This document shows positions 45,204 through 55,010 of a stretch of 64,000 bases of DNA, one piece after another. The position numbers and the translations under genes are program-made. Numbering within the stretch: position 1 is the first letter of the stretch; the number at the start of each line of letters is the position of its first letter. Source of the DNA: Francisella sp. LA112445 (lineage in GTDB: Bacteria > Pseudomonadota > Gammaproteobacteria > Francisellales > Francisellaceae); the NCBI RefSeq assembly GCF_012224145.1, contig NZ_CP041030.1:2075667-2139666 (forward strand), in the 5' to 3' direction. The notes beneath the pieces were generated by a model that did not search any database, had not been told where the DNA came from, and saw only the letters and a list, made by a program, of their open reading frames with translations.

Positions 45204-46124
45204 TTATATTTTTTGTTCTAAATAAGTATTCAATTTTTCTAAAGTCGGTGCTGAGTTTTCTGCTCCTTCTACAGTTACAGCTAACGCTGAAGCTGTATTA
45301 GCTATTTGTATAGATTTTTCTATACTAAAACCTTTATCTAAACAAAAAGCAAGCACTCCATTAAAAGTATCTCCCGCTGCTGTTGTATCAACTACATCTA
45401 CTTTTTTAGTAGCAAAAAGCTTTTGTTCTTGTGCATTATCCTTTGATAGTAAAGCACCTTTTTCACCTAAGGTTATAATTACAGTTTTTACACCTTTTTT
45501 GTGTAGCTCTTTTGCCGCTTGTTTAGCAGTTTCAATATCTCTAACCTCAACTCCAGAGAGAATAGAACTTTCCGTCTCATTTGGTGTTAATATATCGACT
45601 TTTTGTAATAACTCTTCTGGTAATTCTCTAGCGGGAGCAGGATTTAGTATAAAAATTTGATCTTTTGTCACCCTATTTGCTAAATATTCAATTGTTTCTA
45701 GTGGTGTTTCTAACTGTGTTAGAATAACTTTCGAAGACTGTATTTTTTGGATATGTCTATCTATCACTTTTTCATCTAATTTAGCATTAGCTCCCATTAC
45801 AACATTTATAATATTTTGGCCCTCTTTATCTACAGAAATAAAAGCTAATCCTGTATTACTATTAGAATCTTGATTTATTGTCGATACATCAAAACCAACT
45901 TCTTTATAAAACTCTAAAAGCCTATCTCCAAAACTATCTTTGCCAAGATTTGTTATAAAACTTACATTTTTACTAAGTCTTCTTGCTGCTACAGCTTGAT
46001 TTGCGCCCTTACCTCCACAAAACTCTTCATAATCTTGACTTATAATTGTTTGGCCTTTTTGTGCAAGCTCATCAACCTTTACAACTAGATCTCTATTAGC
46101 ACTTCCTATTACAGATATAGACAT
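45204..46124 (-). CDS. rbsK: ribokinase
   Basis: A 306-residue PfkB-family sugar kinase that makes ribose 5-phosphate. The N-terminal motif GGKGANQAVAARRL and the C-terminal DTTAAGDTFNGVLAF (catalytic Asp in the second, AAGD) are the ribokinase signatures. NPAPA in the middle and the length are typical. It begins an operon with the GRP-type permease gene, giving a two-gene uptake and phosphorylation route. No ribose repressor gene lies next to it. Confidence 0.92.
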   Translation of the reverse strand: MSISVIGSANRDLVVKVDELAQKGQTIISQDYEEFCGGKGANQAVAARRLSKNVSFITNLGKDSFGDRLLEFYKEVGFDVSTINQDSNSNTGLAFISVDKEGQNIINVVMGANAKLDEKVIDRHIQKIQSSKVILTQLETPLETIEYLANRVTKDQIFILNPAPARELPEELLQKVDILTPNETESSILSGVEVRDIETAKQAAKELHKKGVKTVIITLGEKGALLSKDNAQEQKLFATKKVDVVDTTAAGDTFNGVLAFCLDKGFSIEKSIQIANTASALAVTVEGAENSAPTLEKLNTYLEQKI

Positions 46125-46250
46125 ATTTCAAAAAATTAATTTTCAATAATTTATTATAAACTGTTAAGTAATTTAAAAAAATCTTTTGGTTAATATGCTA
46201 AACTGAAAATACATATAATTTTTTATATGATGTAATCATAAGGAGCATTT

Positions 46251-48566
46251 ATGAAGAAAATACCTTTAGGATTAACCGTTGCAATATCTGCAACATTATT
46301 AGCATCCTGTGGATCAAGCCATAAAAACAAAGCCTCAATAAATTCAAAAAACTTACAAAATAATTACTCTCAACCAGAAAGCCAAGATCAAATAAAACAA
46401 CCAGAACTAGCCTCTGTTCAAAGTTCTCCAAATATAGTAGCGTCTAAAACTAAAGCAGCTTCTTCTGATGCATATCCTCTAAAGATAATAAACAACTCTA
46501 ATATCTCTGAGGATACTTATATAACGGTTGTAGATGGTACAAATATATATAAAGTTGCAGATGATGGAACCCTAACAAAGGGTCCTCTACTGAGCAAAGC
46601 TTACTTCCAAGATTATGGGAAAGATATTGGTCATAGTGGTAGCTTTACTGTAAAAATTCCAAAACCTTTTATTTCTGGACGGATTTATGTTTCTATTGGA
46701 CATCCTTTAGGTGGTGTTGCAACAAATGCTCCTTTTTATAGTAAATCCTCTAGCGATAGTAATTATTATATGTCTCAAGTTGTTTATGATAAGTTTGAGC
46801 TTACTTACAACTCTAGCGGTGTACTATATATAGATCCTACAAGTGTAGACTTCTTTAGTATACCTTTAACTATGCAAAATCCTTCTCCAATAAAACCTAC
46901 TGATCTAACAGAATCAGGATATCCTTTAGGAATGAGTCGAAAAGAAATTATTGATCAAGCAACTGCAAACTTTACAACCGGAGTTTCCTCAGGAAGTGTA
47001 GATACATGGAAAGATCTAATATTTGATAGTTCTGGATCTACAATACGTATTATTAGTCCTTCAGGAATAGCTACCTCTACTGGTGCTGATAACCCTCTTG
47101 GATCTATGAAAAATATGGTAAATAAGCCAGCTGTCACTGGAACTAGTTATTTACTAAATCCAATAACAACTCCTAGTGGTTCATCATTTTATTTACAAAA
47201 CTTGATTAATTATTATGAAGGGACTAAACATCAATTAGCTTTTGATGTAAGCCAGCTGTATAGTGCTAAATATCCTCAAACAGATATTTTTGAAAATGCT
47301 GTATATTTTGCTGATGGTATCTCAAGTAATGCAAAATGTAGTCAACAAATAACTAGTTATGATTCACAAGGTAAGCCAATATATGGAGCTTACGCAAATA
47401 GTACAAGCTGTTGGAAGTTTATACCAAAAATCTGTACGGACTTAAGTGATTTATCAAAATGTAAAGCTCCTAGTGGCGATCAAGCTAAACTGCAAGATGA
47501 ATATATTCCTATGGATTATGTGAGTTCATTTGACTTCTTTAGCCCTGGACAGTGGCCTTTTGATAATAATAATATATTACCAAAAGTTTATACAACTACA
47601 GATACTATTCAAAATAATCACCCAGCAAAAGGACTTATAGCAGAAGGCCTATCAGCTCTTTTCTCTGCAGGTTTACTACCTGTATCAAACTCAAAAATAG
47701 AGGATACAGCGATAAGTAAATCATCTTTAAACAAACTTGTTAATGATAACAAAGATATCCTGTACAAAAATAACTCTGCAAACGGTCAGTTAGAGGATAA
47801 AGGGCCTTGGTTTAGCCAATACTCTAAAGTAATACATTCAATTTGCTATGATAGTGCTGCTAAATCATCTTGTACAACTTCAACTGCAGCAGCTAATAAA
47901 AAATATCCTATAGTATATACATTCGCTTTTGATGATTTCTTAGCTCAGGATGGTACTCTTACTAGTAAGACATTAACTAGTGGTAGCACTATTTCTGTAA
48001 CTATCAACGATATGCAAGGATATCCTAAAACAAACCCTGGCAAAGCACCTAAGCCTAATATAAGTGTAGACACTCCTACCGTTATTTCTGGTTCATTAGA
48101 TACTTGTAAAACAATTCCTACAGATCCTGCTAAAGTAACAACTTGTAAATTAACTGCTAAATTTACAACGAAAAATACACCAACTGAAATGAAAGGCTAT
48201 ACTGTTACTGTATCTCCTATATCAGCAACAGATAATGGATCTCATTGCCAATACTTAAAAGGAAAAAATAGTAATATTTGGGCTGGATGTGGCGCTGTAG
48301 CCCCAACAAGTATAACAAACTCAACTGTCACAAATCTATCAGGTCCTACAGATGGGGTTTATACATATGAAGTTACATCTGAAGTTCCTAGAGACACTTT
48401 TGAACAAGTAGTTACAGGAGCTATATGGCAACACTGTACTGACTCAACATCAAAAAATGGATTTAACTTCTATGTTAGTGTTTCAGATGGTAAACAAACA
48501 ATAGGAGCATTATCTCCTAGTTCTTCAACCTATCATGATATACCTGGATGTGCTAGTCCAGCTTAA
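46251..48566 (+). CDS. large lipoprotein, GH64 (beta-1,3-glucanase)-like
   Basis: A 771-residue exported protein. The signal peptide ends in the lipobox LLASC, so the mature protein should be anchored through Cys20. After a polar linker, the stretch from about residue 75 to 440 looks like glycoside hydrolase family 64: a thaumatin-like strand region, KFELTYNSSGVLYIDPTSVDFFSIPL, and YEGTKHQLAFDV. The C-terminal 330 residues are strand- and cysteine-rich and unassigned. AAGGAGCATTTATG is the start. GH64 enzymes cut laminarin-type beta-1,3-glucan, which would suit an environmental life with algae or fungi. Assignment from memory of the family. Confidence 0.6.
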   Translation: MKKIPLGLTVAISATLLASCGSSHKNKASINSKNLQNNYSQPESQDQIKQPELASVQSSPNIVASKTKAASSDAYPLKIINNSNISEDTYITVVDGTNIYKVADDGTLTKGPLLSKAYFQDYGKDIGHSGSFTVKIPKPFISGRIYVSIGHPLGGVATNAPFYSKSSSDSNYYMSQVVYDKFELTYNSSGVLYIDPTSVDFFSIPLTMQNPSPIKPTDLTESGYPLGMSRKEIIDQATANFTTGVSSGSVDTWKDLIFDSSGSTIRIISPSGIATSTGADNPLGSMKNMVNKPAVTGTSYLLNPITTPSGSSFYLQNLINYYEGTKHQLAFDVSQLYSAKYPQTDIFENAVYFADGISSNAKCSQQITSYDSQGKPIYGAYANSTSCWKFIPKICTDLSDLSKCKAPSGDQAKLQDEYIPMDYVSSFDFFSPGQWPFDNNNILPKVYTTTDTIQNNHPAKGLIAEGLSALFSAGLLPVSNSKIEDTAISKSSLNKLVNDNKDILYKNNSANGQLEDKGPWFSQYSKVIHSICYDSAAKSSCTTSTAAANKKYPIVYTFAFDDFLAQDGTLTSKTLTSGSTISVTINDMQGYPKTNPGKAPKPNISVDTPTVISGSLDTCKTIPTDPAKVTTCKLTAKFTTKNTPTEMKGYTVTVSPISATDNGSHCQYLKGKNSNIWAGCGAVAPTSITNSTVTNLSGPTDGVYTYEVTSEVPRDTFEQVVTGAIWQHCTDSTSKNGFNFYVSVSDGKQTIGALSPSSSTYHDIPGCASPA

Positions 48567-48770
48567 GTGTTATATTTCATGTTTTATATATTCTAAATAA
48601 GTTATTTTCTTTGATAATTTAAAACTTATTTATTCATATATTTTAGCTATATAATATTCTTCCAACTTCCATAACTAATATTTTTATATTTTACCGCAAT
48701 AAAAATATTGTTTTAAAATGGATCAATAAATAGAATTAAACTCTTTTATACAATAATGGAAATATAAACT

Positions 48771-49559
48771 TTGAGCTTACCCTTATTTATTACTCTTATT
48801 TTTTTCATAACAATCTTCTCAGGCTTTATCTCAGGAGTTTTTGGTGGTGGATCAGGACTTATTAATGTACCAGGATTTTATCTACTCTTACATTACTCCT
48901 ATGCATCAAATGATCATTTAATGCAGGTAGCTATTGCTTGTGCTGTTAGTTCTGGTGTTTTAGTTGGTTTACTTGCGAGCATCAAACAACATAAATACAA
49001 ACAAATTTGTTATGACACTCTACGCTGGGCGCTTATCAGTATACTTTTAGGCGGGGTTTTTGGTGTGTTTTTAGTAACTCTAATAAAGAGTGGTAATCTA
49101 AAGGCTATCTTTTCTATCTTACTTATAGTTATGGCTATATGGATGTGGAGTAAAACAAAAACTTCTCTAAAAATCTGGCAAGCACCATTAGTATTAAAAA
49201 TAGCTAGCGCATTTATAGCTGGAATGTGTACGATGCTTTCTGGTATATCAGTATTCTTTGTTCCATTACTGACAAAATGTGGCTTAGATATTCGCAAAGC
49301 TATTGGAACTTCTACAGTTATTACTTTTTTTATAAGTTTAGTAATGACTCTTTTCTTTATGCTTTTTGGCTTACACGCATCTAATTTACCACCATATTGT
49401 ATTGGTTATTTAAATTTAATGATTGTTCTTACAGGAATTATACCAAGCCTAATTGGTGTAAATATTGGTGTTAAGGTAACAGCATCATTTTCTCATAAAC
49501 ATTTACAAATGATATATATTTCAATGATGTTTGTTATAGCTATAATTATGATTATTTAG
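48771..49559 (+). CDS. TauE/SafE family membrane exporter
   Basis: A 262-residue inner-membrane protein with about eight spans and two repeated halves. GFISGVFGGGSGLINVPGF near the N-terminus and IAGMCTMLSGISVFFVPLL in the middle are the paired signatures of the TauE/SafE (DUF81) family, which moves sulfite, sulfoacetate or related anions. It starts with TTG, preceded by GGAAA at 48758-48762. It stands alone, so the substrate is open. Confidence 0.85.
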   Translation: MSLPLFITLIFFITIFSGFISGVFGGGSGLINVPGFYLLLHYSYASNDHLMQVAIACAVSSGVLVGLLASIKQHKYKQICYDTLRWALISILLGGVFGVFLVTLIKSGNLKAIFSILLIVMAIWMWSKTKTSLKIWQAPLVLKIASAFIAGMCTMLSGISVFFVPLLTKCGLDIRKAIGTSTVITFFISLVMTLFFMLFGLHASNLPPYCIGYLNLMIVLTGIIPSLIGVNIGVKVTASFSHKHLQMIYISMMFVIAIIMII

Positions 49560-49862
49560 ATAATAATTCACTAAAACTAATAAACTCTTATATTATATTA
49601 TATTCCATCCTTTATAAATTTAACCTCAATTTTCTTTATCCATTTTTTTATTATAAGATTGATTATGAAATTCTAAAAACTAAAAAATAATGACATGGAA
49701 TAATTAAAATGAGTAATACTAAAAAATGTCCAGTATGCGACAAATTGACTTCCTCTCTAAGCCCTTCAAAAAAGTCTTATAATTATAACTCTTATAAGGA
49801 CTATAATGAATGTATATTGCACTGCTGTAAAGATAAATTTCGAGAAGAAGATAATAACTTTT

Positions 49863-50573
49863 GGGGCTGTCCTAGATAACTAAGTTATGTTAGGATGGTT
49901 TTGATGAGGAAAAGTAGATTAAGTACATACAAGCAAGACAAATTAATAGAGTTATTTATAGCAGGAAGTACAGCACGAACTGCATCAGAATTAGTATCAG
50001 TAAATAAAACCACAGCCAGCTATTATTTTCATAGATTAAGATTATTAATTTATGAAAATAGTGAGCATTTAGAAATGTTTACAGGAGAGATTGAAGTAGA
50101 TGAAAGCTATTTTGGAGGAACTCGTAAAGGGAAACGAGGTAGAGGAGCTGGTGGTAAAGTTCCTGTATTTGGCTTACTTAAACGTAATGGTAAGGTATAT
50201 ACAGTAATCATTCCAAATGCTAAGAGTGATACTCTATTACCAATAATTAGAGAAAAAGTTAAACCTGATTGTATCGTTTACACTGATACTTTTAGGAGTT
50301 ATAATGCCTTAGATGTTTCAGAGTTTAAACATTATAGAATTAACCATAGTAAGCTGTTTGCAAAGAAGCATAATCATATAAACGGTATAGAAAACTTCTG
50401 GAATCAAGCTAAGAGACATTTGAGAAAATTTAATGGTATTCCTAGAGACCATTTTTACTTGTTTTTGAAGGAATGTGAGTGGAGATTTAATCACAGTGAT
50501 TCTAAGGAACAGCTAAAGCTAATTAAACACTGGGTTAGAGAGAGTTTAAAGTAAACTTATCTAGGACAGCCCC
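49863..50573 (+). mobile_element. IS1595-family (IS1016-like) insertion sequence, copy 2
   Basis: A 711-bp element with the same terminal inverted repeats as copy 1. It is flanked by perfect 8-bp direct repeats TAACTTTT (49855-49862 and 50574-50581). The two copies appear identical along their length, and the flanking duplications are unmutated, so both insertions are recent. This copy lies inside the beta-helix-like membrane-protein gene. Confidence 0.95.
49895..50554 (+). CDS. IS1595-family transposase (copy 2)
   Basis: A 219-residue transposase, identical in protein sequence to the one at 38039-38698, with EVDESYFGGTRKGKRGRG, YTDTFRSYN and NGIENFWNQAK intact. It is oriented with the gene it interrupts. 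The identity of the two copies argues for recent movement or gene conversion. Confidence 0.94.
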   Translation: MVLMRKSRLSTYKQDKLIELFIAGSTARTASELVSVNKTTASYYFHRLRLLIYENSEHLEMFTGEIEVDESYFGGTRKGKRGRGAGGKVPVFGLLKRNGKVYTVIIPNAKSDTLLPIIREKVKPDCIVYTDTFRSYNALDVSEFKHYRINHSKLFAKKHNHINGIENFWNQAKRHLRKFNGIPRDHFYLFLKECEWRFNHSDSKEQLKLIKHWVRESLK

Positions 50574-51933
50574 TAACTTTTTTATAGAAGAAATTAAAAA
50601 AATTGTTGAAAAAACAAAAGAAACTCATACGGTATTCTATGAAGTAAGTTTTATAGATAATTTTGAGTCTTACTTAATGGCCTGTAAAAGTATATATTTT
50701 AGAAAATGTACATTTCCTATTATTAAAAAATCTTTTGATTATTATACTATTAGAACAAGCTACCAAGGTTGTCGATTCAAAAACGAAGACGATAGTTTTA
50801 TTAAATTAGATGATAAACAAGTAGAAACATTTAAGAAAGATGGAGATGCTATTTTTTATAGATGTATTTTTGATTCTCCTTACACTATAAAAATAGATCC
50901 TCTCCTTTATGATCATTGCAAATTTACTCAAGAAGTTAATATAAAATTAGTTAGCAAACAGATATTTGCTGGTCAGAGCCATAACTATAATTTTCTTCCT
51001 AAAACAACAAATCTAAATAATGTAGAAATCATTAATTCTACTTTTCATGGAAACTTCATGGTTAATAATCATTCTGAGGAAAATGATAGTTACTTGAAAA
51101 CAATATCTTTTAAAAAGTGTACCTTTAACGGAAAGTTTGAGTTTAAAAACAATGATATCAAAGGTAGTTTAATAGTTGAAGACTGTAACTTTTCTGAAAC
51201 ATCAGATTTTTTTGGAACTACAATTATAAAAAATAAAGATAGTAAAATAGTCTTTCAAAAATGTCGATTTGATAAAATATCAATTTTTGAAGATTGTATA
51301 TTTAATGTTTTTACTATGTTTAAATATGTGACTTTTAGAGATTCTGTAATATTTAGAGGAGCATATTTCAATGAAGGTTTAGACTTATCAAAATCTAACT
51401 TTAATTATTCCGCAGGTGCAAATTTCTTAGGGTGCAAAATAAAAGATAATGAAAAACTAAAAATTTCAGACCAAGAAACTTTTAGAATTATTAAGCATTC
51501 ATTTGATAGTATCGGTAATCATATAGAAGCTAATAAGTACTTTTCTAGAGAAATGAATGCTTACGCAAAATATTTGAAAGGAGAAAAGGGCTTATACGAA
51601 GATAAAACCATATTCTATATAAATAGTTTTATATCAAAATTTGGACAAAGCTTTATAAGAGCAACTGTATTATTTTTAATTTTTGCGGCAATTATGCATA
51701 CTATGAATTGTTTCTGTGGATGGTTGCAAAAAGATCTGATTTTTAACCCTTCCTTAAAGAATATATACTATTTTTTACAAAATATATTCACTAATATCCC
51801 AATATTTTCTAATTTATTAGGATATAGGTCATATATGTATCTACCAGACTGGATAAAAATACTTTCTTATATTATTTATGCAATACTTACCTGGCAGATA
51901 ATTGTATCTATAAAGAGAAAGGTTAGAAAGTAA

Positions 51934-52256
51934 TATCTATAAAAATATATTTTATTGTAATATACGCTTTAAGATAATCCAAAATACACTTCACAAATTA
52001 CTTACCATAAAATGTTAAATATTTTGGATATTCTTTAAAATAGAAAAGATTATATAAAGAATATTTAAGACTTTTTATTTAATCATACTCCTATCTTATA
52101 AGTAAAAAATACCATAGAAAACCCTCGTCATCCTCGTGCTTGACACGGGGATCTCTTGGTTATTTAGGAGATTCCCGCCTACGCGGGAATGACTATAGAT
52201 GTTAAATCATACTGTTTTTTGTATTTTATGAAGACAGGTTGGTAATATATATAAAA
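51934..52256. repeat. intergenic region with a paired-hairpin repeat
   Basis: 52127-52193 is a paired hairpin: GTCAT-CCTCGTG loop CACGGGG-ATCTC, a spacer of about 13 bases, then GAGATTCCC-N8-GGGAATGAC. The second half (52171-52190) is an exact ATTCCC-N8-GGGAAT. Its first half is the same as in the copy at 37875, while the second stem differs. It lies between convergent ends of the split gene and pepN and could serve as terminator. Confidence 0.8.
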
Positions 52257-54833
52257 CTACAACTCTAAACTCTTACTAACAATTTCAAAGACATTTTTAC
52301 TAGGGTTTGATGCTCTGATTCTCTCAAGTTCTTTTTTCATCAAAGCCTGTCTAGCACTATCATAACGCTTCCAACTCATTAGATTACGAGCCATTCTTGC
52401 TGCAACTTGATGGTTAATTTTATCAAGTTCTATCACAGTATCTGCCATAAAGGCATATCCTAAACCATCTTTACGATGATATTGTGAGAAATTAGCTCCA
52501 AAACCACCAATAAGTGAGTAAACTTTATTAGGGTTTTTAGAGTTGTATGCAGGATGACTAACTAAACCTTTAACTATATCTAAAGCCGACTCATGAGAGA
52601 CTTGAGCTTGAGAGACTAACCATTTATTTACAACTAGATCCTCATGCTTCCAACGGTTATAAAACTCACTGATAGCATTATCTCGAACTTGTTTATCACT
52701 AGACTTTAGAAGTGCCGAAAAAGCTGACTGTTGATCCGTCATATTATCAGCATTATCAAATAGTTGTTGAGCTAATTGCGTACCTTCACTTTGATCACTA
52801 GCATTCATTAAATAACTTAAACAAACACCTTTTAGCTTTCTTTTTGCTATTTGCTCAGCTGATAGGCTATATGGCTTATTATCATTACATTCTTGATATA
52901 TAGCTAACCAGTTATCTTTTAGTTTATCTGCTATCTGATTCATTACTTTTTTGCGTGATAAGACAATATCATCAACCGCAATCACAGGCATTGCCTGAGC
53001 AATAGTAGACTCATTTGGTATTAGTAGAGCATCACTGATTAATGCTTTATCTAATTCTTTATCGTTTAGAATTGATTTAAAAGCATTCAAGAACTCGTCG
53101 CTTACATCAGAATTAGCTAAAATCATATTTGTAGCTAACTGCTGTAAAGAATCCCAACGATTAAAGGCATTATTATCATATTTGACAATATGTAATAGTT
53201 CGCTTTCTGTACGCTTATGCTCAACTTTCACAGGTGCCGAAAAATCCCTAAATAATGAAACTATTGGTTTTGCTGAAATATTCTCAAAAGTGTAAGTCTG
53301 TTTTTTTTCTTTAAGCTCAATAACTTGCTCTGCGATATTCTCACCCTTTGGAGTGATAAGTCCTATTTTAACAGGTATATGAAGCGCTTGTTTTTCTTTT
53401 TGATCAGCAGTTGGTTGAGTAGTTTGCTCTAGTGTTAAACTATAAGTTTTATTTTGAGCGTCATAATTCTCACTAACTTTAATATTTGGAGTACCTGATT
53501 GAGCATACCACCTCTTAAACAAGCTAAAATCACGATTATTAGCATCTGCCATAGCATTTACAAAATCATCACATGTAACAGCTTGTCCATCATGCCTTTC
53601 AAAATATAGTTTCATACCTTTTTGGAAACCTTCTTCACCTAACAGAGTATGAATCATTCTAATAATCTCAGCACCTTTATGATAAACCGTTACAGTATAA
53701 AAGTTATTCATTTCAATGTACGACTCAGGGCGGATAGGATGTGACATTGGACTAGCATCCTCAGCAAACTGAGCACTCCTAATAATACGTACATCATCTA
53801 TACGTTTAACATCTCTTGAGTTTAAATCAGAAGTAAATTCTTGATCTCTAAATACAGTCAAACCTTCTTTTAAGCTTAGTTGAAACCAATCACGACATGT
53901 AACCCTATCACCTGTCCAGTTATGAAAATATTCATGTCCTACAACGCTTTGTATCAATTCAAAGTCTTTATCTGTAGCTGTTTTATCACTAGCCATGATA
54001 TATTTTGTGTTAAATATATTTAAACCTTTATTTTCCATTGCACCAGCATTAAAATCAGGTACAGCTACAATCATAAAAGTATCAAGATCATACTCTAGGT
54101 TAAATCTCTCTTCATCCCACTTCATTGAATCTTTTACAGCTTGCATAGCATAATGACATTTATCTATATCTTGTTTAAATGCATAGATTTCAAGATTAAC
54201 CTTACGATTTGATTTAGTAGTAAAAGTATCTTTAATACTAGCCAAATCTCCAGCTACTAATGCAAATAGATAGCAAGGTTTCTTAAAAGGATCTTTCCAT
54301 GTAGCAAAATGTAAAGTATCTGAAATATCTCCAGAATCAACTTTATCTCCATTAGATAAAATAACAGGATATTTTTGCTTATTAGCGATGATTCTGACAG
54401 TATAAGAAGACATTACATCAGGTCTATCTAAATAATATGTAATTTTTCTAAAACCAGTTGCCTCACATTGTGTACAAAATACATCTCCAGACTTATACAA
54501 CCCTTCTAGAGAAGTATTAGCAGATGGATTAATTTCAACTACAGTATTTAATATAAAGTTTTCAGGAGCTTTATAAATAGTTAACTGGTTATTATTTATA
54601 TCAAAATCAGATTTAGTTAAATCTTTATTATCTATCTTAATTGATAGCAGTTTTAAATCTTCACCATCTAAAACTAATGAATTACTTTCACTATTAGCAG
54701 GATTTTTAGTAATATGCAAATCTGCTGTTACAATTGTTTTTGACTCATCTAGGTTAAATGTTAGATGCGTCTCATTTATAAGATAATTACTTGGTTTATA
54801 GTCTTTTAAATACTTAATTTCAGGCTGAGACAT
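52257..54833 (-). CDS. pepN: aminopeptidase N (M1 family)
   Basis: An 858-residue cytoplasmic zinc aminopeptidase that removes N-terminal residues from peptides. The exopeptidase motif GAMENKGLNIFN and the zinc site VVGHEYFHNWTGDRVTC with the downstream glutamate (LKEGLTVFRDQEF) are intact. The C-terminal half is the helical DUF3458-type region typical of E. coli PepN, and the length fits. It is divergent from hsp20. In Francisella, PepN homologues are abundant and also found outside the cytoplasm; no signal is present here. Confidence 0.96.
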   Translation of the reverse strand: MSQPEIKYLKDYKPSNYLINETHLTFNLDESKTIVTADLHITKNPANSESNSLVLDGEDLKLLSIKIDNKDLTKSDFDINNNQLTIYKAPENFILNTVVEINPSANTSLEGLYKSGDVFCTQCEATGFRKITYYLDRPDVMSSYTVRIIANKQKYPVILSNGDKVDSGDISDTLHFATWKDPFKKPCYLFALVAGDLASIKDTFTTKSNRKVNLEIYAFKQDIDKCHYAMQAVKDSMKWDEERFNLEYDLDTFMIVAVPDFNAGAMENKGLNIFNTKYIMASDKTATDKDFELIQSVVGHEYFHNWTGDRVTCRDWFQLSLKEGLTVFRDQEFTSDLNSRDVKRIDDVRIIRSAQFAEDASPMSHPIRPESYIEMNNFYTVTVYHKGAEIIRMIHTLLGEEGFQKGMKLYFERHDGQAVTCDDFVNAMADANNRDFSLFKRWYAQSGTPNIKVSENYDAQNKTYSLTLEQTTQPTADQKEKQALHIPVKIGLITPKGENIAEQVIELKEKKQTYTFENISAKPIVSLFRDFSAPVKVEHKRTESELLHIVKYDNNAFNRWDSLQQLATNMILANSDVSDEFLNAFKSILNDKELDKALISDALLIPNESTIAQAMPVIAVDDIVLSRKKVMNQIADKLKDNWLAIYQECNDNKPYSLSAEQIAKRKLKGVCLSYLMNASDQSEGTQLAQQLFDNADNMTDQQSAFSALLKSSDKQVRDNAISEFYNRWKHEDLVVNKWLVSQAQVSHESALDIVKGLVSHPAYNSKNPNKVYSLIGGFGANFSQYHRKDGLGYAFMADTVIELDKINHQVAARMARNLMSWKRYDSARQALMKKELERIRASNPSKNVFEIVSKSLEL

Positions 54834-54938
54834 AGTAAGTTTAAATCAGTTTTATTTGCTTCTAGAATAGCAGTCACTAGGATTTGTTGCAATTATTATT
54901 CAACAAGTAAAATTAGCCTGATTTAATTTAAAATTTTT

Positions 54939-54966
54939 CTTGAAATTCTACAATCTGATCATATAT
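54939..54966 (+). promoter_or_regulatory. sigma-32-like heat-shock promoter of hsp20
   Basis: CTTGAAA (54939-54945) matches the sigma-32 -35 consensus. It is followed after 14 bp by CATATAT (54960-54966), close to the -10 CCCATNT. It lies 45 bp before the start of the small heat-shock gene, as expected. Confidence 0.7.
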
Positions 54967-55010
54967 AAAAATTGAAAGGTGCGAAAACAATATTTATAAG
55001 GAGAATAACT

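Larger units (their letters stand above)
49709..51933 (+). pseudogene. beta-helix-like membrane protein split by an insertion sequence
   Basis: Removing the 711-bp IS and one copy of its TAACTTTT duplication restores one open frame of 502 codons, running from an ATG at 49709 through 49862 and on from 50582. The N-terminus has two cysteine pairs (CPVCDK and CILHCC) like a zinc ribbon. Residues 80-330 of the restored protein contain repeated C-x-F strands (KCTFNGKFEF, DCNFSETSDF, KCRFDKISIFEDCIF), resembling a pentapeptide-type right-handed helix. Two membrane spans lie near the C-terminus (FIRATVLFLIFAAIMH, IIYAILTWQIIVSI). The 418-codon 3' frame from 50677 could still be translated. Function unknown. 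Confidence 0.85.

Noticed and set aside
43312..46124. Prophage around the CI-like repressor
   Set aside because: No integrase, structural, lysis or replication genes nearby; flanking genes are sugar metabolism and hypothetical secreted proteins.
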